A stretch of 59,810 nucleotides of DNA from Rhodocyclaceae bacterium (GCA_020849155.1 JADLGU010000302.1:1-59810), one strand, 5' to 3'; numbered from the stretch's first letter, positions 25,582-35,047 are shown. The notes: generated by a model from the letters alone, not told the origin. A program made the numbers and translations.

Positions 25582-27096
25582 CTATTTCACCAAACGCTTT
25601 TCCCGCGCCTGTGACAAGGCTTCCTGCGATTTCCTTACAGCGGCGTTAATTCTCCCGGACCTCTCGTCCTCACCTGTCTTTGCCGCGCTGATTTCGTAGC
25701 CGACCGGGTTATAGAGAATGTCGTTGCGCCCGCCCTCGAGATAGCGCCCGACGAGCATCTTTTGCGCTGCATCTATGAAGCGATCGGCGTTGGCCTCGAG
25801 CTTCACGGCGTTGAGCAGCTGGCCGTCGCTTATCATGCCGACGAGGGGATGATGGAGGATGGTGTGGTGGCGCACGAGCGATGTCAGCATGCGCAGGTGC
25901 AGGTTCTGCCGGGCATCCAATTCACTGACAACGAAAGGTGCGACCACCAGGTCGCTGAAAGCGTAGTTGTCCCGCCGCAGATACCGGGTGCGCTCGATGA
26001 ACTGCTGGTATTCGGACAGAACCTTGGTCCTGTCCTCGGGGCTGTAGGCGCATGCCAGGATCGCATCGGCCTCGATCAGGGAAGTATGGTGCTGCACGAA
26101 AAAATCGTCGCTCTTGGTAATAATGCAGCGGTATTCTTCCCTCGGCGCAACCGAAATCGGACACACATCGCAGGCGATGCAGCGGACGACTTCGAAATGG
26201 GCGATATCCCACAGGCGCACCGTAACGTCGGGATGCCGCTGCATGAATCGATCAGCCCAGTCCCGGAAAAACGCCAAGCCCTTGCCCCCGTCGTCGCGTT
26301 GCAGAAGCCACAGATCCAGCTTGAACTTGTCCTTGAGCTTCTGCCCGCTCTCGCCGAGCGCGCCCAGCTTTGCGACACGCGCAACGCGTCGGCCGGTACC
26401 AATCGTGGTTTCCAGACCGTAGGAGTCCTTCTGCACCGTGCCGACGTCGCCACCCACGGCGGTGCCGCCGTACTGCGCGGTCGACTCGCTCGAGTTGCCG
26501 ACGCAAAGCAGGCCGAGATTGACCATATCGAGCATCTGGTAGATTAGAGTGGTTTCCTGGCCGCCGTTGCGCTTGGCGCCGACGGCGATGCCGCCGTAGA
26601 TCTTGCCCACCAAGTCGGCACGCAGGGCCGGATCTGCGGCGATGAAATCGAGCAGCGACTGAACGAGAGATCCGCGATCACCGAAGTAGACCGGCGTCGA
26701 GATGATGATGCCGTCTGCGGCGCACAGTTTGGCTTTCATGCCTTCCGCGTCATTCACAGCGCCGGAGGGCGGGAAGTGATTGGCAAGCGACAGGTAGTCG
26801 ATTTCTGCGCCCTCGTTGAGCGCACCCCAAAGCGCCGCAGCCAGCGCCGCCTCGGAGTTGCTGAGGCCGCGTTCCCCCGACATGCTGCGCAGGGCCTTGT
26901 AGATCTCGTCGAACGGTTTGTTTTCGGCACGTCCCGCGGCCAGGAAATCCTCGACGATGAGGCGGGTCTGCTCGTCGAGCAGCGCCTTCAGGCGGGCTTC
27001 CGAATCGACCGATGCCAGTTCGTTGAGCAGTTTCTTGGTGCCGCGCCCATGTCTGACGTTACGCAAACTGCCTGCGATTCCTAGTATCTTTGTCAT
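25582..27096 (-). CDS. Two-domain flavoprotein: FMN-reductase-like plus iron-sulfur-flavoprotein-like domain
   Basis: The 504-residue protein begins with an NADPH-dependent FMN-reductase-like domain: GIAGSLRN (residues 6-13) is the FMN phosphate loop and STPVYFG (133-139) the second flavin loop. An extra helical insert of about 60 residues follows the first loop. After about residue 260 a second flavodoxin-like domain appears. It has a degenerate first loop and Cys306, Cys309, Cys312 and Cys324 (CX2CX2CX11C), like the cluster motif of iron-sulfur flavoproteins. ATG 27094-27096 is used because it begins the flavin domain. Its role in a glycan locus is unknown. It is divergent from the sialidase-like gene. 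Confidence 0.72.
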   Translation of the reverse strand: MTKILGIAGSLRNVRHGRGTKKLLNELASVDSEARLKALLDEQTRLIVEDFLAAGRAENKPFDEIYKALRSMSGERGLSNSEAALAAALWGALNEGAEIDYLSLANHFPPSGAVNDAEGMKAKLCAADGIIISTPVYFGDRGSLVQSLLDFIAADPALRADLVGKIYGGIAVGAKRNGGQETTLIYQMLDMVNLGLLCVGNSSESTAQYGGTAVGGDVGTVQKDSYGLETTIGTGRRVARVAKLGALGESGQKLKDKFKLDLWLLQRDDGGKGLAFFRDWADRFMQRHPDVTVRLWDIAHFEVVRCIACDVCPISVAPREEYRCIITKSDDFFVQHHTSLIEADAILACAYSPEDRTKVLSEYQQFIERTRYLRRDNYAFSDLVVAPFVVSELDARQNLHLRMLTSLVRHHTILHHPLVGMISDGQLLNAVKLEANADRFIDAAQKMLVGRYLEGGRNDILYNPVGYEISAAKTGEDERSGRINAAVRKSQEALSQAREKRLVK

Positions 27097-27233
27097 TTTG
27101 CACGACCTTGTCTGTGGGGTTGGCTCAATCCGGTTATCCCGTCCGCCGGCTAATTCGACGGTAAAAAACGGAAGATCCGGCCACACAAGAATTATACTCG
27201 CGCTGGCCGTCACCATCGGACGGTCCCTAGAGA

Positions 27234-28196
27234 ATGGCCATGGCTGAATCGATGCACATCGTAAATCCGTGCCGGCTGACCTCCAGCCCTGAGCGGCACT
27301 GGAGCCGCTATCCCGCGGTCATCCTCGACCGGGAGGGTAACTACTGCGTCTCATGGTACAACTACCCTCCGCCCGATTCGGCGATACCCTGCAGCATTTA
27401 TTTCTGCAAGGGTTCCGACCGCCTCGATTCGGTTGGAGCCCGCGAGCCGATTCGGGTAACGGATGATGAACGCAACCATAGCGGAGGAACCCTGTGTCAG
27501 GACGAGGGCGGAGATTATCATCTGGTGTGGCATTGCCGGCCGCAGCATTCGAAAATTCGCTCCCTCCTTTACTCGCGTTCGCCCGATGGCATAAGTTGGT
27601 CAAGGCCCATCCAGCCGGTTGCCCAGTTCAATGAGTACATGGTCTACCCGAGCCTGATCTGGCACCCTGCAAGGGGCTTCTTTCTGACGTTCTTCGCTAA
27701 GTTAGGGGCAGAGTCGCGTGTATATATCACTTCGTCAGAAAACGGCATGGCCTGGAAAGCGCCTTTCATGCTACCCACCTGCACTCAGGGCGATAACAAG
27801 AGCGCCTTGGCGGTCACCCAATCCGGCGAACTGATAGTGGTATGGCGTCATCTCAAGGGGGAGACGCATGGCTTGCGATGGTCTTCCTCGGACGACGGGC
27901 AACGTTGGCACAAACCGGAAGCGATTGCCGTCGCCTGTAGAGATGTCGATCGGCCGAAACTTTCCTCCGACAATGCCGGCAGAATATGGCTCAGCTACGA
28001 GGGAGACGGCCTTATTTGGGTTTGCCGGCTCGATCATGATCGGGGCTGGTCGCAGCCGATAAACCTTCAAACAGGGGCTGCTGTCGAGAGCCGACCATCT
28101 GCACTGATACAAAATCAACAAGGCGAATATTGGATAGCATGGACTTCGCAACGGAACGGCACAGAAGTTTGGGCAGGTAGGGTGTTACTAGATTGA
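27234..28196 (+). CDS. Sialidase-like beta-propeller protein without signal peptide
   Basis: The 320-residue protein contains several degenerate Asp-box-like repeats (SPDGISWS, SENGMAW, SSDDGQRW) and repeated WH/WR blade patterns typical of the six-bladed exo-sialidase/BNR fold. No export signal is visible, so it should be cytoplasmic. It begins the plus-strand unit just before the ABC flippase gene (27-base gap). The start may be ATG 27234 or ATG 27240; AGAGA at 27229-27233 fits the second better. TATACT at 27193-27198 could be a -10 element. Enzymatic activity is unproven. Confidence 0.65.
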   Translation: MAMAESMHIVNPCRLTSSPERHWSRYPAVILDREGNYCVSWYNYPPPDSAIPCSIYFCKGSDRLDSVGAREPIRVTDDERNHSGGTLCQDEGGDYHLVWHCRPQHSKIRSLLYSRSPDGISWSRPIQPVAQFNEYMVYPSLIWHPARGFFLTFFAKLGAESRVYITSSENGMAWKAPFMLPTCTQGDNKSALAVTQSGELIVVWRHLKGETHGLRWSSSDDGQRWHKPEAIAVACRDVDRPKLSSDNAGRIWLSYEGDGLIWVCRLDHDRGWSQPINLQTGAAVESRPSALIQNQQGEYWIAWTSQRNGTEVWAGRVLLD

Positions 28197-28223
28197 CAGG
28201 AACAAATTTCCAATCCTAATAAC

Positions 28224-30059
28224 ATGTCAGAAATAGATATGCTCGACCCCAACCCCTCAACTAGCGATGGCCTCCTGTACGAACTGGCGGGCATCTTGAC
28301 ACGAGACGAGCGTCGGAAGGCCTTGTTAATAGGTGGGCTAGTCCTGGTTGGCGCTCTGGCTGAAACTATCGGCGTTGGCGCTGTCTTCCCGCTTATGGCT
28401 TTGCTAATGGAGCCATCCCTGGCGGAAACCAACACCCGACTGGCTATGCTCTTTGGGCTAACCGGCGCCAATAGTGTCGAACGCTTCGTTCTCCTCGGTG
28501 CAGGGCTGTTGCTGGCGTTCTACAGCGCCAAAAACCTGTTCCTCGCCTGGCTGTACCGGCTCCAGGCATACTTTTCCACCAGCACTGAGGCACGCATCGG
28601 TGCCGATCTGCTCGCTGCTTTTCTTGCCCTGCCCTTTTCGGAACGGCTGGCCGAAAATTCGGCAGAGAGATTGCGCATTATCACTGTAGAAACCGGCCGT
28701 GCAACTGCAGGCTTTCTTGCGTCGTTGATGCAACTCGCAACGGAAGGTTGCGTCATACTTTGCCTAGTGTTGCTGCTGTTCATATTCAACCCGCTTGCCA
28801 CCGGAGTCGCTATTCTAATCGTAGCCAGCGCCGGCTATTTCTTCGAATCGTTCATGCGAAAGCGCATGACAGCACATCGCGAGGCACGCATACGTTCCGG
28901 CTCGGCCATGTACAAGTCGGCCAGCCAATCCTTAGGGGCATTCAAGGAAATTAAGGTGCTCGGCCGTGAAAATTATTTCGTCCGGGGTTTCATTCAATCG
29001 AGTCGGAGCTATGCCGACTCGACTGCCGCCTTTTCCTGGGCCGGCCTACTGCCACGATTGCTGGTCGAGACAATTGCCGTGTCCGCGCTGCTCAGCGCTG
29101 TAATTTTCGGCCTCGCAACCAATCAACCAATGCGAGACATTGTGCCAGCGCTCACGTTGTTCGGGCTGGCGCTGTTTCGCATCATGCCTTCTGCAACACG
29201 GGTGCTCTCGGCGCTAAATAGCCTGCGCTTCAATGCCCCCTCGATCCGCATCGTTGCAGTCCACCTTAGGAATAACAAGAAGAGGTTGTCTGACGCTACG
29301 TCCCCCACGCCCGCCGTATTCTTCGGCGATCATGAAAGGCGAATCCAGAAGATCGACTTGAACATGGTCTCGTATCGCTATGCCGGCTCCGAGGACTGGG
29401 CGCTGCGCGGCATTACACTGTCCATCCGCCATGGTGAGTTGGTCGGACTGGTGGGACGTTCAGGATCCGGCAAGACAACCCTTACGGATCTTCTCCTCGG
29501 CCTTCTGGTACCGCAGGAGGGCGCCATCACCGTTGAGGGCATGAATTCTGTCTCCGCCAGCACATGTTGGCGCGGCCTAGCCGGACTGGTTTCACAGCAG
29601 TTTTTCCTGCTAGACGACTCGGTGAGGCGAAATGTTGCCTTTGGTATCGAAAACTCTGCAATTGACGACGAGCGTGTGTGGCGTTCCCTTCGCGAAGCGC
29701 GGCTGGAAGACCGCATCCTCAGCTTGCCGGGCCGCCTAGATGCGCCCGTGGGCGAGCAGGGTGCGATGCTCTCGGGGGGCGAACGCCAGCGCTTGGCGAT
29801 TGCTCGGGCGCTCTACGACGACCCGGAAATCCTAGTCTTCGACGAAGCCACCTCGGCGCTCGACAGTGCCACCGAGGCCGAAGTGCTAGAAACCGTGCGG
29901 GGGTTGGCAGGCACCAAGACAATCCTTATTATCAGCCACCGGCCATCGTCGCTTGCTTTTTGCGATCGGGTAATTGTCATGCGTGATGGCGCCGTGGTCA
30001 GTTTTGGCAGTTATGCGGAACTCTTCGGAAAGGTACCGGAGTTGGGCGGGATCACTTAA
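28224..30059 (+). CDS. ABC transporter with fused membrane and ATPase domains, PglK-like glycolipid flippase
   Basis: The 611-residue half-transporter has an N-terminal membrane domain (about residues 30-330; ETIGVGAVFPLMALL and ALFRIMPSATR resemble PglK) and a C-terminal ATPase. Walker A is GRSGSGKTT, the signature is LSGGERQRLAIARAL, Walker B is LVFDEATSALD and the H-loop is ISHR. PglK flips undecaprenyl-linked oligosaccharide across the inner membrane. Family placement is from memory of motifs; lipid A or peptide exporters share the architecture. With the bacillosamine-type genes in the same locus, a glycolipid flippase is the best reading. Confidence 0.88.
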   Translation: MSEIDMLDPNPSTSDGLLYELAGILTRDERRKALLIGGLVLVGALAETIGVGAVFPLMALLMEPSLAETNTRLAMLFGLTGANSVERFVLLGAGLLLAFYSAKNLFLAWLYRLQAYFSTSTEARIGADLLAAFLALPFSERLAENSAERLRIITVETGRATAGFLASLMQLATEGCVILCLVLLLFIFNPLATGVAILIVASAGYFFESFMRKRMTAHREARIRSGSAMYKSASQSLGAFKEIKVLGRENYFVRGFIQSSRSYADSTAAFSWAGLLPRLLVETIAVSALLSAVIFGLATNQPMRDIVPALTLFGLALFRIMPSATRVLSALNSLRFNAPSIRIVAVHLRNNKKRLSDATSPTPAVFFGDHERRIQKIDLNMVSYRYAGSEDWALRGITLSIRHGELVGLVGRSGSGKTTLTDLLLGLLVPQEGAITVEGMNSVSASTCWRGLAGLVSQQFFLLDDSVRRNVAFGIENSAIDDERVWRSLREARLEDRILSLPGRLDAPVGEQGAMLSGGERQRLAIARALYDDPEILVFDEATSALDSATEAEVLETVRGLAGTKTILIISHRPSSLAFCDRVIVMRDGAVVSFGSYAELFGKVPELGGIT

Positions 30060-30127
30060 AACAGCATTCCGTCCCTTTACCGCATACTGGTCCCGAATAA
30101 GGAAAGTAAGTACGCCAAGCGGTCCTT

Positions 30128-30145
30128 CCGCAAGGGAGCTTGCGG
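30128..30145. other. Perfect 7-bp hairpin in the gap between ABC transporter and methyltransferase
   Basis: CCGCAAG-GGAG-CTTGCGG forms a 7-bp stem with a 4-base loop. A run of six T occurs only 26 bases later, so it is not a standard terminator. TAAAAT at 30160-30165 could be a -10 element for the following gene. The remaining part of this 161-base gap shows nothing else. Confidence 0.4.
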
Positions 30146-30220
30146 TCGCTAATGTGATGTAAAATTATGCGTTTTTTCTAGTTGCCATGAAAGACGTGAC
30201 TCGGCTTGAGGTTTCTCGAC

Positions 30221-31450
30221 ATGAATGCATCGATTTGCCGGGTTTCCGGACAACCCCTAGAAAAAGTGGTGGACTTTGGGCTGCAGCCACTGGGTAACGG
30301 CTTCCTCCTTCCAGAACAGTTTCCAGGGGAGTTTCGATATCCAATGGCGGTCGGCTTCTGCGAAACAAGCATGATGCTTCAACTGATCGAACAACCCTCG
30401 CCGGAACAGATGTTCCACGAGCAGTATGCCTTCTACTCAAGCACATCGCAGCATATGCAAAGGCATTTTAGTGAGTTTGCGAGGCAAGTCTTGGAAATGG
30501 GTGTTCTATCAAAAGAGAATCCGTTCGTCGTCGAACTGGGCTGCAACGATGGCATCATGCTGAGAAACTTCGCCAATGTCGGCATTCGGCATCTCGGCAT
30601 TGAACCATCTCGGAACGTCGCAGAAGTGGCAAACAGCTACGGCGTCCGCACCATTTCCGAGTTCTTCTGTCACCAACTTGCCATAGACATCGTTTCCAAG
30701 GAAGGCAAGGCTGACGCTTTCCTCGCTGCAAACGTCATGTGCCACATCCCATCTATCGTCGATGTGGCATCGGGTATCAGCAAGTTGCTCAAACCCACGG
30801 GCGTAGCCATATTCGAGGATCCCTACCTGGGTGACGTAGTCGAGAAAACGTCCTATGACCAGATTTACGATGAGCACGTTTTTCTTTTTTCAGCACATTC
30901 AATCCAGCATCTCTTTCGACAGCAGGGGATGGAACTCGTCGATGTGCAGGCTCAGAAGACCCATGGCGGGTCAATGCGGTATGTGATTGCGCATGCTGGC
31001 GCCTATCCGGTCAAGGATTCGGTAAACCGACTTCTTGAAAAGGAGAAGAGCATCGGACTGAATCGCGTGGCTACTTTCAGGAAATTTTCGCAGCAGGTCG
31101 AGCAATCGCGCACGGAGCTCATTCAGCTGCTGACTGGAATCAAAGCCGAAGGCAAGCGGATCGCCGGTTATGGTGCGACATCAAAGAGCACCACCATCCT
31201 CAATTACTGCGGCATCGGAACAGACCTCATCGACTACATCTCCGACACCACGCCGATCAAGCAAGGCAAGTTCAGTCCTGGTATGCATATTCCCATCAAG
31301 CCATACGATTTTTTCATGGCTTCGCCGCCAGACTACGCCATTCTTTTTGCCTGGAATCACGCCGAGGAAATCATGGCCAAGGAGAGGGCGTTCATCGAAA
31401 AAGGCGGTCGCTGGATCGTGCATGTGCCAGAGGTACGGGTGTTGGAATGA
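30221..31450 (+). CDS. NDP-sugar C-methyltransferase, TylCIII/EvaC-like
   Basis: The 409-residue protein has the three-part layout of C-methyltransferases acting on NDP-4-ketohexoses: an N-terminal metal-binding region, a SAM domain (VVELGCNDG, residues 103-111) and a C-terminal domain (GYGATSKSTTILNY). In the metal region each CxxC knuckle reads CxxS: Cys6/Ser9 and Cys47/Ser50. The preferred start is ATG 30221; a TTG 15 bases upstream is also in frame. It overlaps the aminotransferase start by 4 bases. Confidence 0.86.
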   Translation: MNASICRVSGQPLEKVVDFGLQPLGNGFLLPEQFPGEFRYPMAVGFCETSMMLQLIEQPSPEQMFHEQYAFYSSTSQHMQRHFSEFARQVLEMGVLSKENPFVVELGCNDGIMLRNFANVGIRHLGIEPSRNVAEVANSYGVRTISEFFCHQLAIDIVSKEGKADAFLAANVMCHIPSIVDVASGISKLLKPTGVAIFEDPYLGDVVEKTSYDQIYDEHVFLFSAHSIQHLFRQQGMELVDVQAQKTHGGSMRYVIAHAGAYPVKDSVNRLLEKEKSIGLNRVATFRKFSQQVEQSRTELIQLLTGIKAEGKRIAGYGATSKSTTILNYCGIGTDLIDYISDTTPIKQGKFSPGMHIPIKPYDFFMASPPDYAILFAWNHAEEIMAKERAFIEKGGRWIVHVPEVRVLE

Positions 31451-32550
31451 TTTACTGCGCCAATCCGGCAGCACAGTTCCGCAGTTATCAAACGGAAATC
31501 GAGGCTGCGATCCGGCGGGTACTGTTGGGCAATCGCTATATTCTCGGCCCCGAGGTCGAGGCACTCGAGCAAGAGTTCGCATCCTATATCGGCACCGCCA
31601 GTGCGATCGGCGTCGCTAACGGCACGGACGCTATCGAGCTCTCTCTGAGGTCGCTCGGCTTGGGTCGTGGCGACGAGGTTATCACGGTTTCTCACACTGC
31701 AGTCGCCACCGTAGCAGCCATCGAAGCAGCCGGCGCAACGCCGGTGCTGGTCGACGTCGTCCCCGATTACTACACCCTTGATCCGGACCAACTGGAAGAG
31801 GTACTGACCAGCCGGACGCGCGCAGTGATTGCAGTACATCTTTACGGACAACCGGCCGATCTGGATGCCATCGGGGCATTCTGCAGCAAGCACCGGCTCG
31901 CTCTTGTCGAGGATGTGTCCCAAGCCCATGGTTCCTGCTGGCGGGGCAAGCGTCTGGGTAGCATCGGCCATATCGGTTGCTTCAGCTGTTACCCAACAAA
32001 AAATCTAGGCGCCGTCGGTGATGGCGGCCTGATTACCACCAACGACCCACAAATAGCGACAAGTGTGAAGATGCTAAGGGAGTACGGCTGGCGAGAGCGC
32101 TATATCAGCGAGATTCCAGGACGTAATTCCCGCCTCGACGAACTGCAGGCGGCCATCCTGCGGGTGAAACTGCGCCACCTTGATAGTGACAACGCAAAGC
32201 GCCGCAGCTTGGCCGCACACTACGACAAACTCCTCCGAACCCTCCCCTTGCAATTGCCAAAGACTAGAGAGGGTGCCGAGCATGTTTACCACCTCTACGT
32301 TGTGACTACCGAGCATCGCGCAGCACTCGTTGCAACGCTCAATCAGCACAACATCTTTCCAGGTATTCACTATCCGGTACCCGTGCACCTTCAGGCAGCT
32401 TACGCTCACCGTGTAAATACGGCATTGGAGATGGGGGTAACCGAAGCGCTGGCAAAGGAAGTATTGTCGCTGCCGCTTTATCCGGAGTTCCCGAACGAAG
32501 ACCTCATGCGAGTAGCAAAAGGCATTGAAGCCTGTTTCGGTCAATCTTAG
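31447..32550 (+). CDS. DegT/DnrJ/EryC1/StrS aminotransferase, FdtB/QdtB-like
   Basis: This is a 367-residue PLP enzyme with the Lys in YPTKNLGAVGDGG and the PLP-contact motif VEDVSQAHGS. These features match 3-aminotransferases that make dTDP-3-amino-3,6-dideoxyhexoses. The FdtA-like isomerase at 35048 supplies the expected 3-keto substrate, which supports this role over 4-amination. It could alternatively serve the nonulosonate pathway, which lacks a dedicated LegC. ATG overlaps the C-methyltransferase stop. Confidence 0.88.
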   Translation: MIYCANPAAQFRSYQTEIEAAIRRVLLGNRYILGPEVEALEQEFASYIGTASAIGVANGTDAIELSLRSLGLGRGDEVITVSHTAVATVAAIEAAGATPVLVDVVPDYYTLDPDQLEEVLTSRTRAVIAVHLYGQPADLDAIGAFCSKHRLALVEDVSQAHGSCWRGKRLGSIGHIGCFSCYPTKNLGAVGDGGLITTNDPQIATSVKMLREYGWRERYISEIPGRNSRLDELQAAILRVKLRHLDSDNAKRRSLAAHYDKLLRTLPLQLPKTREGAEHVYHLYVVTTEHRAALVATLNQHNIFPGIHYPVPVHLQAAYAHRVNTALEMGVTEALAKEVLSLPLYPEFPNEDLMRVAKGIEACFGQS

Positions 32551-32568
32551 GGGAGGGATTGCTGGGCA

Positions 32569-33114
32569 GTGAAAACAACAAGATGCCACCTTGATGGGAT
32601 CCTCATCATAGAACCGATGGTCCACAGTGACCATCGGGGGTTTTTTCTGGAATGCTTTGAAGCCACTCGCTATGGAGCAAATGGCGTTGCGGATCAATTC
32701 GTCCAGGACAACCACTCGCGCTCACACAGGAGTGTGCTAAGAGGCCTGCATTTCAGGCGCCGGCAACCCCAAGCCCAATTGCTGACGGTTATGCATGGGC
32801 GGATCTTCGATGTGGTCGTGGATATCAGGCCGAATTCCCTTACCTTCGGCCAGTGGTTGGGAACGGAACTCGGCGACAATGGTCCTCGCCAGATCTACAT
32901 GGCGGCAGGTTTTGCTCACGGATTCTGCGTCCTGTCAGAAGTTGCCGATTTGCACTACAAGGTATCCCGACCGTACGATCCTCATGATGAGACCGGACTT
33001 ATCTGGAATGACCCTGACCTTGCGATTACCTGGCCAGTATCCGACCCGATCGTTTCAGAGCGTGATGCCGCGCATCCCCCTCTAAAGGATTACGCCTTGG
33101 TTGATAAGAGTTAA
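32569..33114 (+). CDS. dTDP-4-keto-6-deoxyhexose 3,5-epimerase family (RmlC-like)
   Basis: The 181-residue cupin has the RmlC signature: VLRGLHFR with the catalytic His, VVVDIRPNS, AGFAHGF and a Tyr in HYKVSRPYDP. It epimerises C3 and/or C5 of NDP-4-keto sugars. The start is GTG 32569-32571 after a strong GGGGAGGG at 32550-32557. No rmlA, rmlB or rmlD set surrounds it, so it probably works with the neighbouring C-methyltransferase and aminotransferase. Confidence 0.9.
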   Translation: MKTTRCHLDGILIIEPMVHSDHRGFFLECFEATRYGANGVADQFVQDNHSRSHRSVLRGLHFRRRQPQAQLLTVMHGRIFDVVVDIRPNSLTFGQWLGTELGDNGPRQIYMAAGFAHGFCVLSEVADLHYKVSRPYDPHDETGLIWNDPDLAITWPVSDPIVSERDAAHPPLKDYALVDKS

Positions 33115-33130
33115 TGGCTATTCGCTGAGG

Positions 33131-34069
33131 ATGAATATGGAATCATCACAACTCTGGAAGCAACTTTCGCAGGAACTCTTTCATAATGTCGGTGACGATT
33201 TTCTGCGCAATTTCCGTGAACCTGGTAAGGCCAACAACCGGCTCGCCGCTTGGGATCCATTCGATGGCACGATGCGTTTCTTCAAGTTCCTGCTCTTTAA
33301 CCAGTGCAAAGCAAAACCTGACGCGTTCTTCGAGCACTACCGGAGGCTCGGCGATACGCAGATCGGCAACCCTGTCACCATTCGTGTTGTGCGACAGGGG
33401 ATGCCCGTCGATGTCAACCTCGACCATTTCTTCTCGATCGAAGAATTCAGTTTTCTGGCCGAAAATATCGACCTTGCAGAAATCGGACATGTCATCGAGA
33501 TCGGTGCCGGGTTTGGGCGTACTGCACATGCTTTACTCAAGCTATGCAGCACTGTGGAGACTTACACGATCATCGACCTGCCCAATGTCCTCAAGCTGAG
33601 TTCGCTCTATCTGGAGGCGGTGCTCGATGAGCAGGAGTTCGCCAAGCTCAAGTTCGTTGACGCCATGGGAATTGCCGACAGCAAGGCATTGAATTGCGGT
33701 GCGGCGGACCTGGTCATCAATATCGATAGCTTCCAGGAGATGAAGCCGGAAGTAATAGACTTCTATATGAACAACATCGCAAGCCATGCCCGTTTCTTCT
33801 ATTCCAAAAATGCCATCGGCAAGTATCGGCCGGAAACCATTGGCCTGCCAAGCAGCCTAGAAGCGGAAACAAACGAGATATTCCAGCTTGGCCGCTCGAG
33901 GGAAATCATCGATATCTTTTGCAACTCGGAGTTGGAAGTTGCACGCACGAGACACATGGATGCTTACCGGCCGTCGGCGTTTTTCCGTGTTATCGGCGAA
34001 GCCCCACTGGACGTGTTTCCCTATTACCACAATACCCTTTATGCACGGAACTACGGACAAGCCGCGTGA
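33131..34069 (+). CDS. Putative sugar O-methyltransferase
   Basis: The 312-residue protein contains a SAM-binding VIEIGAGFGRTAHALL and DLPN, then INIDSFQEM, the pattern of the putative sugar O-methyltransferase family found in O-antigen loci. There is a clear GCTGAGG ribosome-binding site before ATG 33131. The stop overlaps the GTG of the next gene (GTGA). It probably caps or modifies the branched sugar made by this operon. Confidence 0.78.
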   Translation: MNMESSQLWKQLSQELFHNVGDDFLRNFREPGKANNRLAAWDPFDGTMRFFKFLLFNQCKAKPDAFFEHYRRLGDTQIGNPVTIRVVRQGMPVDVNLDHFFSIEEFSFLAENIDLAEIGHVIEIGAGFGRTAHALLKLCSTVETYTIIDLPNVLKLSSLYLEAVLDEQEFAKLKFVDAMGIADSKALNCGAADLVINIDSFQEMKPEVIDFYMNNIASHARFFYSKNAIGKYRPETIGLPSSLEAETNEIFQLGRSREIIDIFCNSELEVARTRHMDAYRPSAFFRVIGEAPLDVFPYYHNTLYARNYGQAA

Positions 34070-35016
34070 AATACATACTTATCACCGGTGCCACTGGAAT
34101 GATCGGCACTGCGCTGCTTCGACGTGTGAAGCAGGAACCCTGGGCTACATATGCACAGGGCCGAACCATCATCGATAAAGTGTCACCGGATATCAACTGG
34201 GTAAACTTCGATCTCTGCAACCCAGGGGACGCCCTCGCCAAACTGCCAGAATTCGATATGGTGTTTCACCTTGCCGGCCAAACTAGCACCTATGCGGCAA
34301 GAGACAATCCGAAGTTCGATCTTATGACTAATGCAGTTGGGTTTCTCAATCTTCTTATCCACCTGAAGCAGCAAACGCAACGTCCTTTTGTAGTCTTCGT
34401 TGGCACCGTAACCCAAGTCGGCATCACCGAAAAACTTCCTGTCAATGAGAATCACTGCGATCACCCGGTAACTTTTTACGATATCAGCAAACTCACCGCT
34501 GAGCTGTATCTCAAGCAGTTCGTCTCCGAAGGCTGGCTTGACGGTTGTTCGCTGAGGCTCGCAAACGTTTACGGCTACAGTCAAGAAGGCCAAAGCGTGG
34601 ACCGCGGCATACTTGACAAGGTATTCAGAGCGGCAATGAAGGGGGAGGACATCACGATCTTCGGTGATGGCAACTACCTGAGGGACTATGTGTTTATTGA
34701 AGACGTGGTCTCAGCCATCATGTTGGCCCCAACCGCGCGGGAGCGGGTTAATGGCAGGCATTTCTGCCTCGGCAGCGGCCGAGGCATTGCTTTGAAAGAC
34801 GCTTTCTGCAAGGTTGTTGATCTTGCGGCAGATGCATCCGGCACCCGAGCCAAGATCATCCACGTAGATCCACCGGTAAATCTTACTGCTATCGAGTTTC
34901 GTAATGCGATAATTGACGCCTCTGCTTATCGCGATGCTACAGGCTGGAGACCCATTTACGATCTCGATGCGGGACTGCGTGCAGCCTATCAATGCCACCT
35001 CACATCCCGGCACTGA
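34066..35016 (+). CDS. NAD-dependent epimerase/reductase (extended SDR)
   Basis: The 316-residue enzyme has GATGMIG near residue 8, VGTVTQVG, the catalytic YDISK, and RDYVFIEDVV. The start is GTG 34066-34068, inside the stop of the previous gene. A role as the 4-ketoreductase or epimerase finishing the deoxyamino sugar is plausible, but the substrate is not shown by sequence. Confidence 0.87.
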   Translation: MKYILITGATGMIGTALLRRVKQEPWATYAQGRTIIDKVSPDINWVNFDLCNPGDALAKLPEFDMVFHLAGQTSTYAARDNPKFDLMTNAVGFLNLLIHLKQQTQRPFVVFVGTVTQVGITEKLPVNENHCDHPVTFYDISKLTAELYLKQFVSEGWLDGCSLRLANVYGYSQEGQSVDRGILDKVFRAAMKGEDITIFGDGNYLRDYVFIEDVVSAIMLAPTARERVNGRHFCLGSGRGIALKDAFCKVVDLAADASGTRAKIIHVDPPVNLTAIEFRNAIIDASAYRDATGWRPIYDLDAGLRAAYQCHLTSRH

Positions 35017-35047
35017 CTCGGCAATGAGCCCAAGCATCTCTGGAACG

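Noticed and set aside
27097..27233. Regulatory palindrome in the flavoprotein/sialidase divergent gap
   Set aside because: Only short imperfect CCGGC/GCCGG matches are present; TATACT at 27193 has no matching -35, so nothing firm can be annotated.
30128..30145. Intrinsic terminator after the ABC transporter gene
   Set aside because: The stem is perfect but has only 7 bp and no T-run directly after it; the nearest six-T run is 26 bases away.
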